From positions 1 through 34,957 of the forward strand of contig JAGXSW010000188.1 in NCBI GenBank assembly GCA_018333715.1: a stretch of 34,957 nucleotides of DNA, given 5' to 3'. The translations under genes and the position numbers were made by a program. Below the pieces are notes generated by a model that was not told where the DNA came from, made no database searches, and worked only from the letters and a program-made list of their open reading frames with translations. The stretch comes from Syntrophaceae bacterium. Its GTDB lineage: Bacteria > Desulfobacterota > BSN033 > UBA1163. Shown here in pieces: positions 23,422 through 31,953 of this stretch. How positions within the stretch are numbered: position 1 is the first letter of the stretch; each line of letters opens with the position of its first letter.

Positions 23422-24867
23422 ATGCGTATTACAGAAGATATTTTAAAACTATTCGGGCCGGAACAGCTCTATTATAACCCTCAAACCCTTGATCATTATT
23501 CGAAGGATTACAGCCTTTTCCCATCCAAGAGACCGGATTGTGTGGTCAAGGCAAGAAACGCAGAAGAGATTCAACATGTTCTAAAATATGCCGGATCCAA
23601 CGGTATTCCTGTTGTTCCCTCAAGCTCAAGGGTTCATTTTTATGGAGGGACCATCCCTCAAAAAGGAGGAATTGTTCTCGATCTGACAGAGATGGATAGA
23701 GTTCTGGAGATCGACGAATTGAATCGGAGGGTAAGGATTGAGGTTGGCCTGACCTGGGGAAAGCTTTCAAAGAGGCTGGAAGAAAAAGGATTAAGAGTGA
23801 TGATGCCTTTATATCCACATCCCTTACGTTCGGTGGTCACAGATTTATTGGAAAGGGAAGTGATCACGAATACCGTATATGAATATGGGGAGTCCCTTCA
23901 AGGGATGGAGGTGGTTTGGCCTAACGGAGAGGTCTTCAGAACAGGTTCGGCAAGCGTTGAGGGTTACCCCGAATCGATCTGCAAAGGGGTCAATCCCTCC
24001 GGGCCAGGACTCGATTTTTACCGGCTATTGCAAGGAGCCCAGGGAACGATGGGGGTTGTGACCTGGGCGAACGTGAAGGTTGAATACCTGCCAAAGATGG
24101 ATAAAATCTTTTTCATTCCTGTTTCCAATATCTCCAGAGGCATTGAATTTCTTTCTCAAATCATGAGGCTTCGAGTGGGTCAAGAGTGCTTTTTTCTTAA
24201 CCGGATGAACATTGCCTTGATCTTTGATGTTGATTTTAAGAAGAGGGGAGAAAGGGTTCCCCCCTGGACTCTTTTGATCGTTTTAAGCGGGTTTCAAAGG
24301 TATCCTGAAGAGAAAATAAGGTATGAAGAAGACCTTTTGAGAAACCTTGTTAAAGGGGAGTTCCAAGAACTTCTTCTTCTCGAAGAACTCCCTAACTGTC
24401 CATTTTCTAACCTTGAAATTGTGAGGATGCTTCGGAGAGCCTGGCCGGACCCCCTGACTTACTGGAAGCAGCGATACAAGAAGGGATGCCAGAGCCTATT
24501 TTTTGTCACAAAACCTTCGTATGTAGAGAAATTTGTTGGCATCGTGGAAGCGCTTGCCATTCAGTCTGGTTACAAAAAGGGAGATATTGGAATGTACATT
24601 CAGCCCATCGAGCAGAATCGGGCCTGTCACCTTGAGTTCAACTTCTACTATGATCCTGAAAACGGTCCTGAAAAAGAGGGGATGGCCCAATTATATCAGA
24701 AAGCTGTTCTTCGTTGCCTCAACGAAGGGGCCCACTTCACCAGACCCTATGGTGAAGCTTCACGGGTGATCTATGAACGAGCTCCAGAATATGTCAGGAC
24801 GCTGAAAAGGGTGAAGGCGATCTTCGATCCTCAAAACCTGATGAACCCAGGAAGATTATGTTTTTAA
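23422..24867 (+). CDS. FAD-binding oxidoreductase (GlcD / FAD_binding_4 type)
   Basis: 481 aa; SLFPSKRPDCVVKARNAEEIQHVLKYAGSNGIPVVPSSSRVHFYGGTIPQKGGIVLDLTEMDRVLEID, GAQGTMGVVTWANVKVEYLP, VKAIFDPQNLMNPGRLCF. Confidence 0.9.
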   Translation: MRITEDILKLFGPEQLYYNPQTLDHYSKDYSLFPSKRPDCVVKARNAEEIQHVLKYAGSNGIPVVPSSSRVHFYGGTIPQKGGIVLDLTEMDRVLEIDELNRRVRIEVGLTWGKLSKRLEEKGLRVMMPLYPHPLRSVVTDLLEREVITNTVYEYGESLQGMEVVWPNGEVFRTGSASVEGYPESICKGVNPSGPGLDFYRLLQGAQGTMGVVTWANVKVEYLPKMDKIFFIPVSNISRGIEFLSQIMRLRVGQECFFLNRMNIALIFDVDFKKRGERVPPWTLLIVLSGFQRYPEEKIRYEEDLLRNLVKGEFQELLLLEELPNCPFSNLEIVRMLRRAWPDPLTYWKQRYKKGCQSLFFVTKPSYVEKFVGIVEALAIQSGYKKGDIGMYIQPIEQNRACHLEFNFYYDPENGPEKEGMAQLYQKAVLRCLNEGAHFTRPYGEASRVIYERAPEYVRTLKRVKAIFDPQNLMNPGRLCF

Positions 24868-24876
24868 GGAAAATTA

Positions 24877-26205
24877 ATGGCCCAAAAACAATTTGATTTT
24901 GACATCACCCGGATCGACCATTTCCTGTATGATATGAGAGGTTGTATCAAGTGCAAAGGGTGCATGTGGGTGGACCATATCTATATGCCGGGCATCCGAT
25001 TCAGCACGAGATGTCCGAGCGCAACCCGATATTTTTTTGACTCCTTCGGCGCTTATGGAAAAATGAGGATAGGGTTGGCTTATATCGAAAAAAGATTGCC
25101 TCCGTCGGATACCCTGCGCCATATCTTTTATGTCTGCACCCTCTGCGGAGCCTGCGATGTTGGTTGCAAGCGGAATCTCGATCTTGAAATAGGGCTCTCT
25201 CTGGAGGCCCTTCGGGTGAAACTGGTAAGGGATGGCGTCGGACCTATGCCCGCCCATCAAAAAAAGGCTGATGAGATATTCCTTTGTCATAATGTTTTCG
25301 GATACCCTCATAAGAAAAGGGGAGCCTGGATTCCTCAGAAGATTAGCCCTACGAAGGGGGCAAAAACGCTCTATTTTGCAGGGTGTTATGGTTCTTATAT
25401 TCACACTGAGGTCTCGAGAGCCACAGTGAAGATTTTAGAAGCCTCCGGAACTCCATTTCAGATGATGGATGATGAATGGTGCTGTGGAAATCTCCTCTTT
25501 TCCGTGGGAATGATTGAGGAGGCGAAAAGGCAGGCTGAACGTAACCTATCCATTGTCAGAGAGTCCGGAGCGACCACCCTTTTGACCAGCTGTGCGGAAT
25601 GTTACCGGATGTGGAAGGTGGATTACCCCAAGATTCTCCATCTTTCCACCTCTGAGTTAGGGTTTGAGGTGAAACATCTGACCGAGTTTGTGCATGAGGC
25701 GATCAGCGAGGGGAGGATAAAATTTTCCATTCCCTTTGAAGGAAAATTGGCTTATCACGATTCATGCAGTTTAAGCAGGCTCAGTGAACCCTGGATTTCG
25801 TGGTCAGGAGAGCGACAGCAATGGGGGATTCTTCAGCCCCCCTTATCGAGGCGTCGTGGGACCTGCGGAGTTTATCAGTCCCCACGGGAGATTTTGAATC
25901 TGATCCCAGGAATTCACTGGGCAGAATTGCACAGGAAAAAAGAGAACGGTTTCTGTTGCGGCGCGGGGAGAGGAACGGAGGATGCCTTTCCAGATTTTGC
26001 AATGTGGGCGGCTGAACAGAGATTGGAAGAAGTCGTCGCCATCGGCGCAGAAGGGATTATATCCGCTTGCCCCCGCTGTAAGAGCAATTTTCTTAGGGCT
26101 GTTAAAAAGAATCAGCAGGAGTTGCAGGTTTTCGACATCTCTGAGATCATCCTTGCATCGATTGGGGGCGTCAAGAAAGAGCGATCGGGAGACAGAAGGC
26201 ATTGA
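24877..26205 (+). CDS. 4Fe-4S / CCG-domain (Fer4_8, DUF224-type) electron-transfer protein, HdrD/GlcF-like
   Basis: 442 aa; RGCIKCKGCMWVDH...RCPSA, CTLCGACDVGCKRNLD, DDEWCCGNLLFSVG, ENGFCCGAGRGTE, ISACPRCKSNF. Confidence 0.9.
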   Translation: MAQKQFDFDITRIDHFLYDMRGCIKCKGCMWVDHIYMPGIRFSTRCPSATRYFFDSFGAYGKMRIGLAYIEKRLPPSDTLRHIFYVCTLCGACDVGCKRNLDLEIGLSLEALRVKLVRDGVGPMPAHQKKADEIFLCHNVFGYPHKKRGAWIPQKISPTKGAKTLYFAGCYGSYIHTEVSRATVKILEASGTPFQMMDDEWCCGNLLFSVGMIEEAKRQAERNLSIVRESGATTLLTSCAECYRMWKVDYPKILHLSTSELGFEVKHLTEFVHEAISEGRIKFSIPFEGKLAYHDSCSLSRLSEPWISWSGERQQWGILQPPLSRRRGTCGVYQSPREILNLIPGIHWAELHRKKENGFCCGAGRGTEDAFPDFAMWAAEQRLEEVVAIGAEGIISACPRCKSNFLRAVKKNQQELQVFDISEIILASIGGVKKERSGDRRH

Positions 26206-27833
26206 TTCCAAAAGAGGCAATCAAAGAATTCGAATCGATTGTAGGGAATGAATATTTCACAGTGGATCCGGTCATCTGTGAAGGATACAGGGGCGGGCCA
26301 GGCGGCTACGAATGTGGGCTCGGATATGAAAAGATGATGGTCCGGATTCCCAAAGGAATCATCCTGCCCAGGCAGACTTCAGAAGTCCGGGCCATTGTCT
26401 CGGTATGCTATCAATACGACATTCCCTATGTCCCTTATAGCACCGGTTTTTATGGAGCCAAATCTCACCCTCATGTGGAGAATGCCCTCCTGATCGATCT
26501 CAAGCGAATGAATGGTTTTGAAATCGATGAGAGGCATCTTCTCGCAGTGGTTGAGCCCGGCATCATCTATTCTCAACTTCAGGAAGAGGCATTGAGAAGA
26601 GGGATGTATGTTTCGGTTGGAGGGGGAGGCGGCCAGGTATCGGTGATTGCCAATATGATCAATGATGGCACCTCTCCCCACAGTTACCGTTTTGGTCTTG
26701 CGCAACGCCGCATTCTGGGAACGGAGATGGTGCTCCCTGATGGAGATCTTTTACGGTTAGGATCACTGGCGATCCAGGAGGATCCTTTCTGGGGAGAAGG
26801 GCCTGGACCGGATCTTCGGGGATTGCTGAGGGGGGGGACAGGATGGAGAGGCTCATTTGGAATCGTCACCAAAATGGCAATCAAACTCATGCCCTTTCAG
26901 CCTGAAGCGCTTCGACCTGAAGGGGTTTCTCCTCAGACCTCATTAAGGCTTCCCCAAAATAGGGTGAAATGGGTAAATATTCGAATGCCCGACCACATGT
27001 CATTAAAGAAGGCGGTTTATGAAATCGGGAAGGCAGAGATTGGGGCGGCGGTGATGAAGGTTCCGCTCTTCTGGCGTGCCGTTGCCAGAGCCAAGAGTAA
27101 GGAGGAATTTTGGGAGATCTGGTCAAAGGAAAGTGAAGAAAGGATCCAGAGTTTCCATCTCCTGCGGGTCCTCCTCATTGCGTATGGTTCCGAAGACCAA
27201 ATGAAATATGAAGAACGAGTCCTCACCGATATTGTCACAGAGCTTGGGGGTCAGGCGCAGAGGACAAAGCAGACTGATGAATCATGGTTTAAGAATGCGG
27301 ATTCAGCGGGCATGTGGCTGATGTGTGGGGGTTATATTTCAGTGGATTATATCTCTGAGACATTGGATCACGCCGTTTCCCAGGGAGAGAGGATGGCGGA
27401 TCTCAAGAGGAACTTTACTCCTCCCTTGATGCCGGATTACGGGGAGAGAGGATGGTTCCAGAGCTTAGAGATGGGCCATCAGGGTTATTCAGAATATTTG
27501 ATCTATTGGGATCCCGAAGAGAATACAGAAAGGGTGGATCAATTTTATCTGGAGAGCGCAAAGGAGAATATCAGAAGGCGGTTCTATACCGCACTTCTTG
27601 GTCCCAATCAACCTCTCTATTTGACAGGTCCTGCCTATGGGCGGGATTACCATCAATGGCTTCTTGCGATCAAGAATGAGTTTGATCCCAAATGGCTCTG
27701 CCACCCGCCCTTTCCCCTTGCCCACGATCAGTTCATTGACGAGGCCGAATGGATGAAAACTTTGAAAGACTGGAAGGAGCCGGGCTTGAAGGAAAGAAAA
27801 GTCTTCCCATCCGTGAAAAGTCAAACGGATTGA
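26202..27833 (+). CDS. FAD-binding oxidase (FAD_binding_4; GlcD / vanillyl-alcohol-oxidase superfamily)
   Basis: 543 aa; overlaps the upstream Fe-S gene by 4 bp, TTG start; MMVRIPKGIILPRQTSEVRAIVSVCYQYDIPYVPYSTGFYGA, LLIDLKRMNGFEIDERHLLAVVEPGIIYSQLQEEALRRGMYVSVGGGGGQVSVIANMINDGTSPH. Confidence 0.88.
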   Translation: MIPKEAIKEFESIVGNEYFTVDPVICEGYRGGPGGYECGLGYEKMMVRIPKGIILPRQTSEVRAIVSVCYQYDIPYVPYSTGFYGAKSHPHVENALLIDLKRMNGFEIDERHLLAVVEPGIIYSQLQEEALRRGMYVSVGGGGGQVSVIANMINDGTSPHSYRFGLAQRRILGTEMVLPDGDLLRLGSLAIQEDPFWGEGPGPDLRGLLRGGTGWRGSFGIVTKMAIKLMPFQPEALRPEGVSPQTSLRLPQNRVKWVNIRMPDHMSLKKAVYEIGKAEIGAAVMKVPLFWRAVARAKSKEEFWEIWSKESEERIQSFHLLRVLLIAYGSEDQMKYEERVLTDIVTELGGQAQRTKQTDESWFKNADSAGMWLMCGGYISVDYISETLDHAVSQGERMADLKRNFTPPLMPDYGERGWFQSLEMGHQGYSEYLIYWDPEENTERVDQFYLESAKENIRRRFYTALLGPNQPLYLTGPAYGRDYHQWLLAIKNEFDPKWLCHPPFPLAHDQFIDEAEWMKTLKDWKEPGLKERKVFPSVKSQTD

Positions 27834-27919
27834 TTGACAAGTGGAATAAGATGTGTGTAAAAATGGATTGTTATCTGCTCCAGCCGACAACGGTAGATGA
27901 AGTTTGACAGGAAAAAGGG

Positions 27920-28183
27920 ATGGAAATCAAGATCGATTTGCATACCATAGAACGTGCTGAGGAGCGAGGTACGAATGAAAAGGAAGTCAATGACGTGATC
28001 AATACAGGTTTTTCCATCCCGGGGAAGTATGGTCGTATAGGAAAAGCCAAAATCTATGAATTTAAACAGAAACGACACGATAAGTACTATGAGCAAAAGA
28101 AGGTTGAAGTATTCTATACGATTGAGAAGGATGTTATAATAACGGTGACAGTCTATGTTTTTTATGGGAAATGGGAGGGATAA
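27920..28183 (+). CDS. DUF4258-like small protein (putative toxin-like partner)
   Basis: 87 aa MEIKIDLHTIERAEERGTNEKEVNDVINTG...GRIGKAKIYEFKQKRHDKYYEQKKVEVFYTIEKDVIITVTVYVFYGKWEG; overlaps the next ORF. Confidence 0.7.
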   Translation: MEIKIDLHTIERAEERGTNEKEVNDVINTGFSIPGKYGRIGKAKIYEFKQKRHDKYYEQKKVEVFYTIEKDVIITVTVYVFYGKWEG

Positions 28184-28400
28184 AATGAACATTGTTTATA
28201 ATGATAAAATAGACCTTCTTTACATCCGATTGGATGACAAAAGGCAAGAGGTTATCAACAGGCGGGTCTCGGAAGATATCGTGTTGGACATCGGGGAAGG
28301 TGACAGGATTGTAGGGATAGAGATTCTTGATGCCTCCAAACGCCTTAATCTGGAGAGGTTACTTCCTGTAAAATATGAATTTTTGTCTAAAGTGGTTTAG
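28155..28400 (+). CDS. DUF2283-like small protein
   Basis: Likely start at MNIVYNDKIDLLYIRLDDKRQEVINRRVSEDIVLDIGEGDRIVGIEILDASKRLNLERLL (ATG near 28185), typical DUF2283 pattern. Confidence 0.75.
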   Translation: MFFMGNGRDKMNIVYNDKIDLLYIRLDDKRQEVINRRVSEDIVLDIGEGDRIVGIEILDASKRLNLERLLPVKYEFLSKVV

Positions 28401-28473
28401 GGAAGGACTATGTCCAACGACATATCATCCGGAAGTGGATGGACAAATTTATCTATCTAATGGAGGATTCATT

Positions 28474-28734
28474 ATGGCCGCAGAAGAGATTAAAGTTTAT
28501 TCGACCCCGACCTGACCCTACTGCAGGATGGCGAAAGAGTTTCTTTCGCAGAAAGGCTACCCTTTTACCGAACACGATGTGACCAAGGATCGAGCGGCTC
28601 TGGATGAGATGGTGAAAGTTTCGGGAGCGCGAAGCGTCCCTGTGATCACCGCCTGCAACGAGGTAATGGTGGGATTTGAAAAAACGCGCCTCGAGCAGAT
28701 GCTCAGCTGCATCAAACAGAGAAGCGAAGTCTAA
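28474..28734 (+). CDS. Selenocysteine-containing glutaredoxin-like protein (UPYC redox motif), UGA at 28513-28515 read as Sec
   Basis: GGAGG at 28462-28466, 7 nt before ATG 28474. Translation MAAEEIKVYSTPT-U-PYCRMAKEFLSQKGYPFTEHDVTKDRAALDEMVKVSGARSVPVITACNEVMVGFEKTRLEQMLSCIKQRSEV; TGA occupies the first Cys of the CPYC motif. The ORF track only caught the fragment after the TGA (28528..28734). Confidence 0.85.
28513..28549 (+). promoter_or_regulatory. Candidate bacterial SECIS hairpin immediately 3' of the UGA
   Basis: Perfect 7-bp stem GCGAAAG(28531-28537)-AGTTT-CTTTCGC(28543-28549). The loop begins 22 nt after the UGA and has G at its second position. Confidence 0.65.
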
Positions 28735-28737
28735 AAC

Positions 28738-28843
28738 TGGAATGCTGGAATAATGGCATAGTGGAATGTCGGGGAAAATTCATTTTAAATAAGTTTTATG
28801 TTTAACCCATTCTTCCATCATTCCAACATTCCATTATTCCAAA
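28738..28843. repeat. TGGAAT-type short-repeat arrays in inverted orientation between convergent genes
   Basis: ctggaatgctggaataatggcatagtggaatg ... cattcttccatcattccaacattccattattccaaag; similar arrays at about 1829-1863 and 2519-2541. Confidence 0.65.
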
Positions 28844-28844
28844 G

Positions 28845-31598
28845 TTATTTTTGAAGGCGTTGCCTTAAGAACTGCCCCGTATACGATTGTGGCGAAGCCA
28901 TGATCGTCTGGAGGTCTCCCTCCACAACAATCCTGCCTCCTTCTTCGCCGCCTTCCGGTCCCAAATCGATGATATAGTCCGCACATCGAATCAAGTCAAG
29001 GTTATGCTCGATCACGATGAGAGAATGGCCATTGGAGAGGAGTTTTTCGAAGGTTTTCAGGAGAAGCTCAATATCAGCCATATGGAGTCCTGTTGTCGGC
29101 TCATCGAAGATAAAGAGATCCCTTCCCGGATGGACCTGGCCGATGTGTTGAGCGAGTTTTAATCGCTGGGATTCCCCTCCGCTTAATGTATTGGTGGATT
29201 GGCCCAGGGTGAGATACCCCAATCCAACCTCCTTCAGAATCTGAAGTGTTATGATGATCTTCTGATGGCCCTTAAAGAAGGCAAGAGCTTCTTCAACGGT
29301 CATGTTCAACACTTCTGAGATGTTGAGGCCCTGATAACGAATCTTTAAGACCTCATGACGAAACCTTTTTCCATCACACGCCTCACAGGTAATGATCACA
29401 TCCTCTAAAAACTGCATATCCAGAACCTGAAGCCCGGCTCCCTGACAGGTTTCACACCTGCCCCCCACGGTGTTGAAGGAGAAATGGCGGGGTTGAAGAC
29501 CATGCCTTCTGGCCTCTCGAGTTCGGGCAAAAAGGTCACGGATATCGCTGAAGATATTGACGTAGGTGACGGCATTTGATCGGATACTTTTACCAATCGG
29601 GGATTGATTGACCAAGATGAGGTCGTCGATTTGATCTAACCCTTCGATGGAATCGAACCCCCCTTTTTTAAATTCCGAATTATTATTGCCTTTTACTCCG
29701 GCATAGAGAATATTATGCGCCAGAGTGGTCTTCCCCGCACCGGACACGCCTGTGATGCAGACCATCAACCCAAGGGGAATACGGACATCAATTTCTTTAA
29801 GATTATGCTGACGGGCATTGCGGATGGTCACCCACCCCGCAGGTGTCCTGTGCGATTTAATCGGAAGAAAAGGGATTCCATCCCTCAGGTATCGGGCAGT
29901 GATGGAGCCCTCTTTTTTTAAAAGGGACTCGATATCTCCTTCAAAAATGACATGGCCTCCCTCTCTTCCTGCTCCGGGACCGAGATCAATGATCGAATCG
30001 GCAGCCCGAATCATATCCGGATCGTGCTCCACCACGACAATGGTGTTGCCACGGTTTCGTAAATGAAGAAGTGTCCTGATGAGTCTGTCTGTATCTCTGG
30101 CGTGGAGGCCAATGCTCGGTTCATCGAGAACGTAGAGCGTGTCAGTCAGGGATGAACCCAGGGCCCTGGCCAGGGTAATGCGCTGGTATTCACCGCTCGA
30201 AAGGGTGCGGGTTTGTCGGGAAAGAGAAAGATATCCCAATCCGACATCGACCATGAAACCGAGGCGATCGTTGATCTCCTTGAGAAGGCGTTCTGCCGCC
30301 TGTCGCTGAAAATCTTTTAGGGGGATGCTTCTGAAGAATTGCTGAAGTTTGGAGACAGACATCTCGCTGAGCTGGCATATATGTTTTCCGGCCAGACGGA
30401 TATAGAGCGCTTCTTCTCTGAGCCGGGACTCATGACAGGCGGGGCAGGGGGCATAGGCCCGGTATTTGCTGAGAAAGACCCTGTAATGGACTTTATATCG
30501 TTTTCCCTCCATCCAATCGAAGAATCCCTTCAGACCTATGAATTCCCCTTTTCCATTGAGAAGGATCTCTTTCTGGCGGGGTTCGAGTTCGTCAAAAGGC
30601 TTCTGAATTGAAATACGATGCCTGCGGCAGGCTTTCCATAGATACTCGTAAAGGTTCTCATAGGCAGGTGTGTTCCAGGGGGCAAAGGGTTTCTCTTTCA
30701 GAGTCTTTTTGGGATCGGGAATGACCTTCTGCCAGTCGATTCCAATCACCCGTCCAAAACCCTGACAGGTCGGACAGGCTCCCACCGGACTGTTAAAGGA
30801 GAAGAGGAGAGGTTCCGGTTCTGAAAAGGTCCTTCCACAATGGTTACAGGAGTGGCTCGAATAGTAGGTCCGCTTCTCTCCATCTTCTAAAAGGACCTCA
30901 AGCCTTCCGCCTCCGGGTACAAATCCTTTCTCAATGGCCTCGGTCAATCTCGATCGGTTCTTTTCCTCGGAGGATAACCGATCGATGAGCAGAAGAATTT
31001 GCCGGCGATTCTGGAGAGAGGATGAAGAGAGGGCTGTCAGGTCAAGCGCTGCTCCATCTTCCCAGATTCGGTAATATCCATTCTGGATGAGTTCTTTTAT
31101 CCTGACCTCGGTCTTTTCGCCCTTTGCAAATGAGACCGGACTGAGAATGGATACCTTTTTTTGAGGGTATTGGCTCAGGATGGCATCGGAAACAGTTTCG
31201 ACCGTATCGCCGGAAACCTTTATCTGGCACTGGGGGCAAAACACTTCTCCTATTTTAGCGAAGAGGAGCCTCAAATAGTCATAGATTTCAGAGACCGTCC
31301 CAACGGTGGAGCGGGCGTTCTTCACTGTGTTCTTCTGCTCAATGGCAATGGCAGGAGGGATTCCATGGATGGCTTCGACATCGGGCCGGTCCATCTTTTC
31401 GAGGAACTGCCGGGCATAGGTGGACAGCGATTCGATATAGCGTCTCTGACCTTCTGCAAAAAGAGTATCGAAGGCCAGAGTTGATTTCCCCGAGCCGGAT
31501 ACACCGGTTATGACCGTGATTTTTCCTCTCGGTATTCGGCAGGAGATATTTTTGAGATTATGAGATCTAGCGCCAATGATTTCGATGAACTTTTCCAT
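28845..31598 (-). CDS. uvrA: Excinuclease ABC subunit A (UvrA family)
   Basis: 917 aa; IEIIGARSHNLKNISCRIPRGKITVITGVSGSGKSTLAFDTLFAEGQRRYIESLSTYARQFL, CNHCGRTFSEPEPLLFSFNSPVGACPTCQGFG, CETCQGAGLQVLDMQFLEDVIITCEACDGKRF, NTLSGGESQRLKLA. Confidence 0.95.
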   Translation of the reverse strand: MEKFIEIIGARSHNLKNISCRIPRGKITVITGVSGSGKSTLAFDTLFAEGQRRYIESLSTYARQFLEKMDRPDVEAIHGIPPAIAIEQKNTVKNARSTVGTVSEIYDYLRLLFAKIGEVFCPQCQIKVSGDTVETVSDAILSQYPQKKVSILSPVSFAKGEKTEVRIKELIQNGYYRIWEDGAALDLTALSSSSLQNRRQILLLIDRLSSEEKNRSRLTEAIEKGFVPGGGRLEVLLEDGEKRTYYSSHSCNHCGRTFSEPEPLLFSFNSPVGACPTCQGFGRVIGIDWQKVIPDPKKTLKEKPFAPWNTPAYENLYEYLWKACRRHRISIQKPFDELEPRQKEILLNGKGEFIGLKGFFDWMEGKRYKVHYRVFLSKYRAYAPCPACHESRLREEALYIRLAGKHICQLSEMSVSKLQQFFRSIPLKDFQRQAAERLLKEINDRLGFMVDVGLGYLSLSRQTRTLSSGEYQRITLARALGSSLTDTLYVLDEPSIGLHARDTDRLIRTLLHLRNRGNTIVVVEHDPDMIRAADSIIDLGPGAGREGGHVIFEGDIESLLKKEGSITARYLRDGIPFLPIKSHRTPAGWVTIRNARQHNLKEIDVRIPLGLMVCITGVSGAGKTTLAHNILYAGVKGNNNSEFKKGGFDSIEGLDQIDDLILVNQSPIGKSIRSNAVTYVNIFSDIRDLFARTREARRHGLQPRHFSFNTVGGRCETCQGAGLQVLDMQFLEDVIITCEACDGKRFRHEVLKIRYQGLNISEVLNMTVEEALAFFKGHQKIIITLQILKEVGLGYLTLGQSTNTLSGGESQRLKLAQHIGQVHPGRDLFIFDEPTTGLHMADIELLLKTFEKLLSNGHSLIVIEHNLDLIRCADYIIDLGPEGGEEGGRIVVEGDLQTIMASPQSYTGQFLRQRLQK

Positions 31599-31700
31599 CG
31601 GAGTTATTATAACATAGAACTATCTTTCTCTCCCTTTGCACAAATGTTTAATAGACCCTTTGGCAGGCTCAGCCTGCCCTCCGCAAGGCTTCTGGAGGCG

Positions 31701-31760
31701 GGGCTTCGCGCAGGCAGGCGTCAAGGGAGAGGGAACTATTTTAAAATTTCGTAACACTTT
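31701..31760. repeat. Dispersed repeat family C, inverted partial copy
   Basis: Reverse complement AATTTTAAAATAGTTCCCTCTCCCTTGACGCCTGCCTGCGCGAAGCC matches AATTTTTCTAAATAATTCCCTCCCCCTTCGACGCCTGCCTGCGCGAAGCC of copy 1. Confidence 0.6.
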
Positions 31761-31953
31761 AGCGCTTTGAAAAATTACCTCGACTGTCATTCCCGCGCAG
31801 GCGGGAATCCAGGGAGGTTTTTAAAGAAACTGGATTCCTGCTTTCGCAGGAAAGACAACCTCAAGGGACCATCTATTTCATGTCTTTTTTCAAAAGGCTA
31901 AATTGATATAAAATTTCTAAATCGGGATTTGGGGGTAATCCCTCAGTTATGGT

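Noticed and set aside
28528-28734. 68-aa ORF starting at ATG 28528 as the real gene
   Set aside because: Lacks the first beta strand and the CxxC motif of glutaredoxin and has no Shine-Dalgarno; the Sec reading from 28474 explains both.
28845-31598. UvrA as a novel ABC-type defence protein
   Set aside because: All canonical UvrA motifs and zinc-binding cysteines are present; treated as ordinary excinuclease A.
31781-31862. TCATTCCCGCGCAGGCGGGAATCCAG repeat near uvrA
   Set aside because: A very common intergenic hairpin type in many proteobacterial genomes; not enough to define a new element here.
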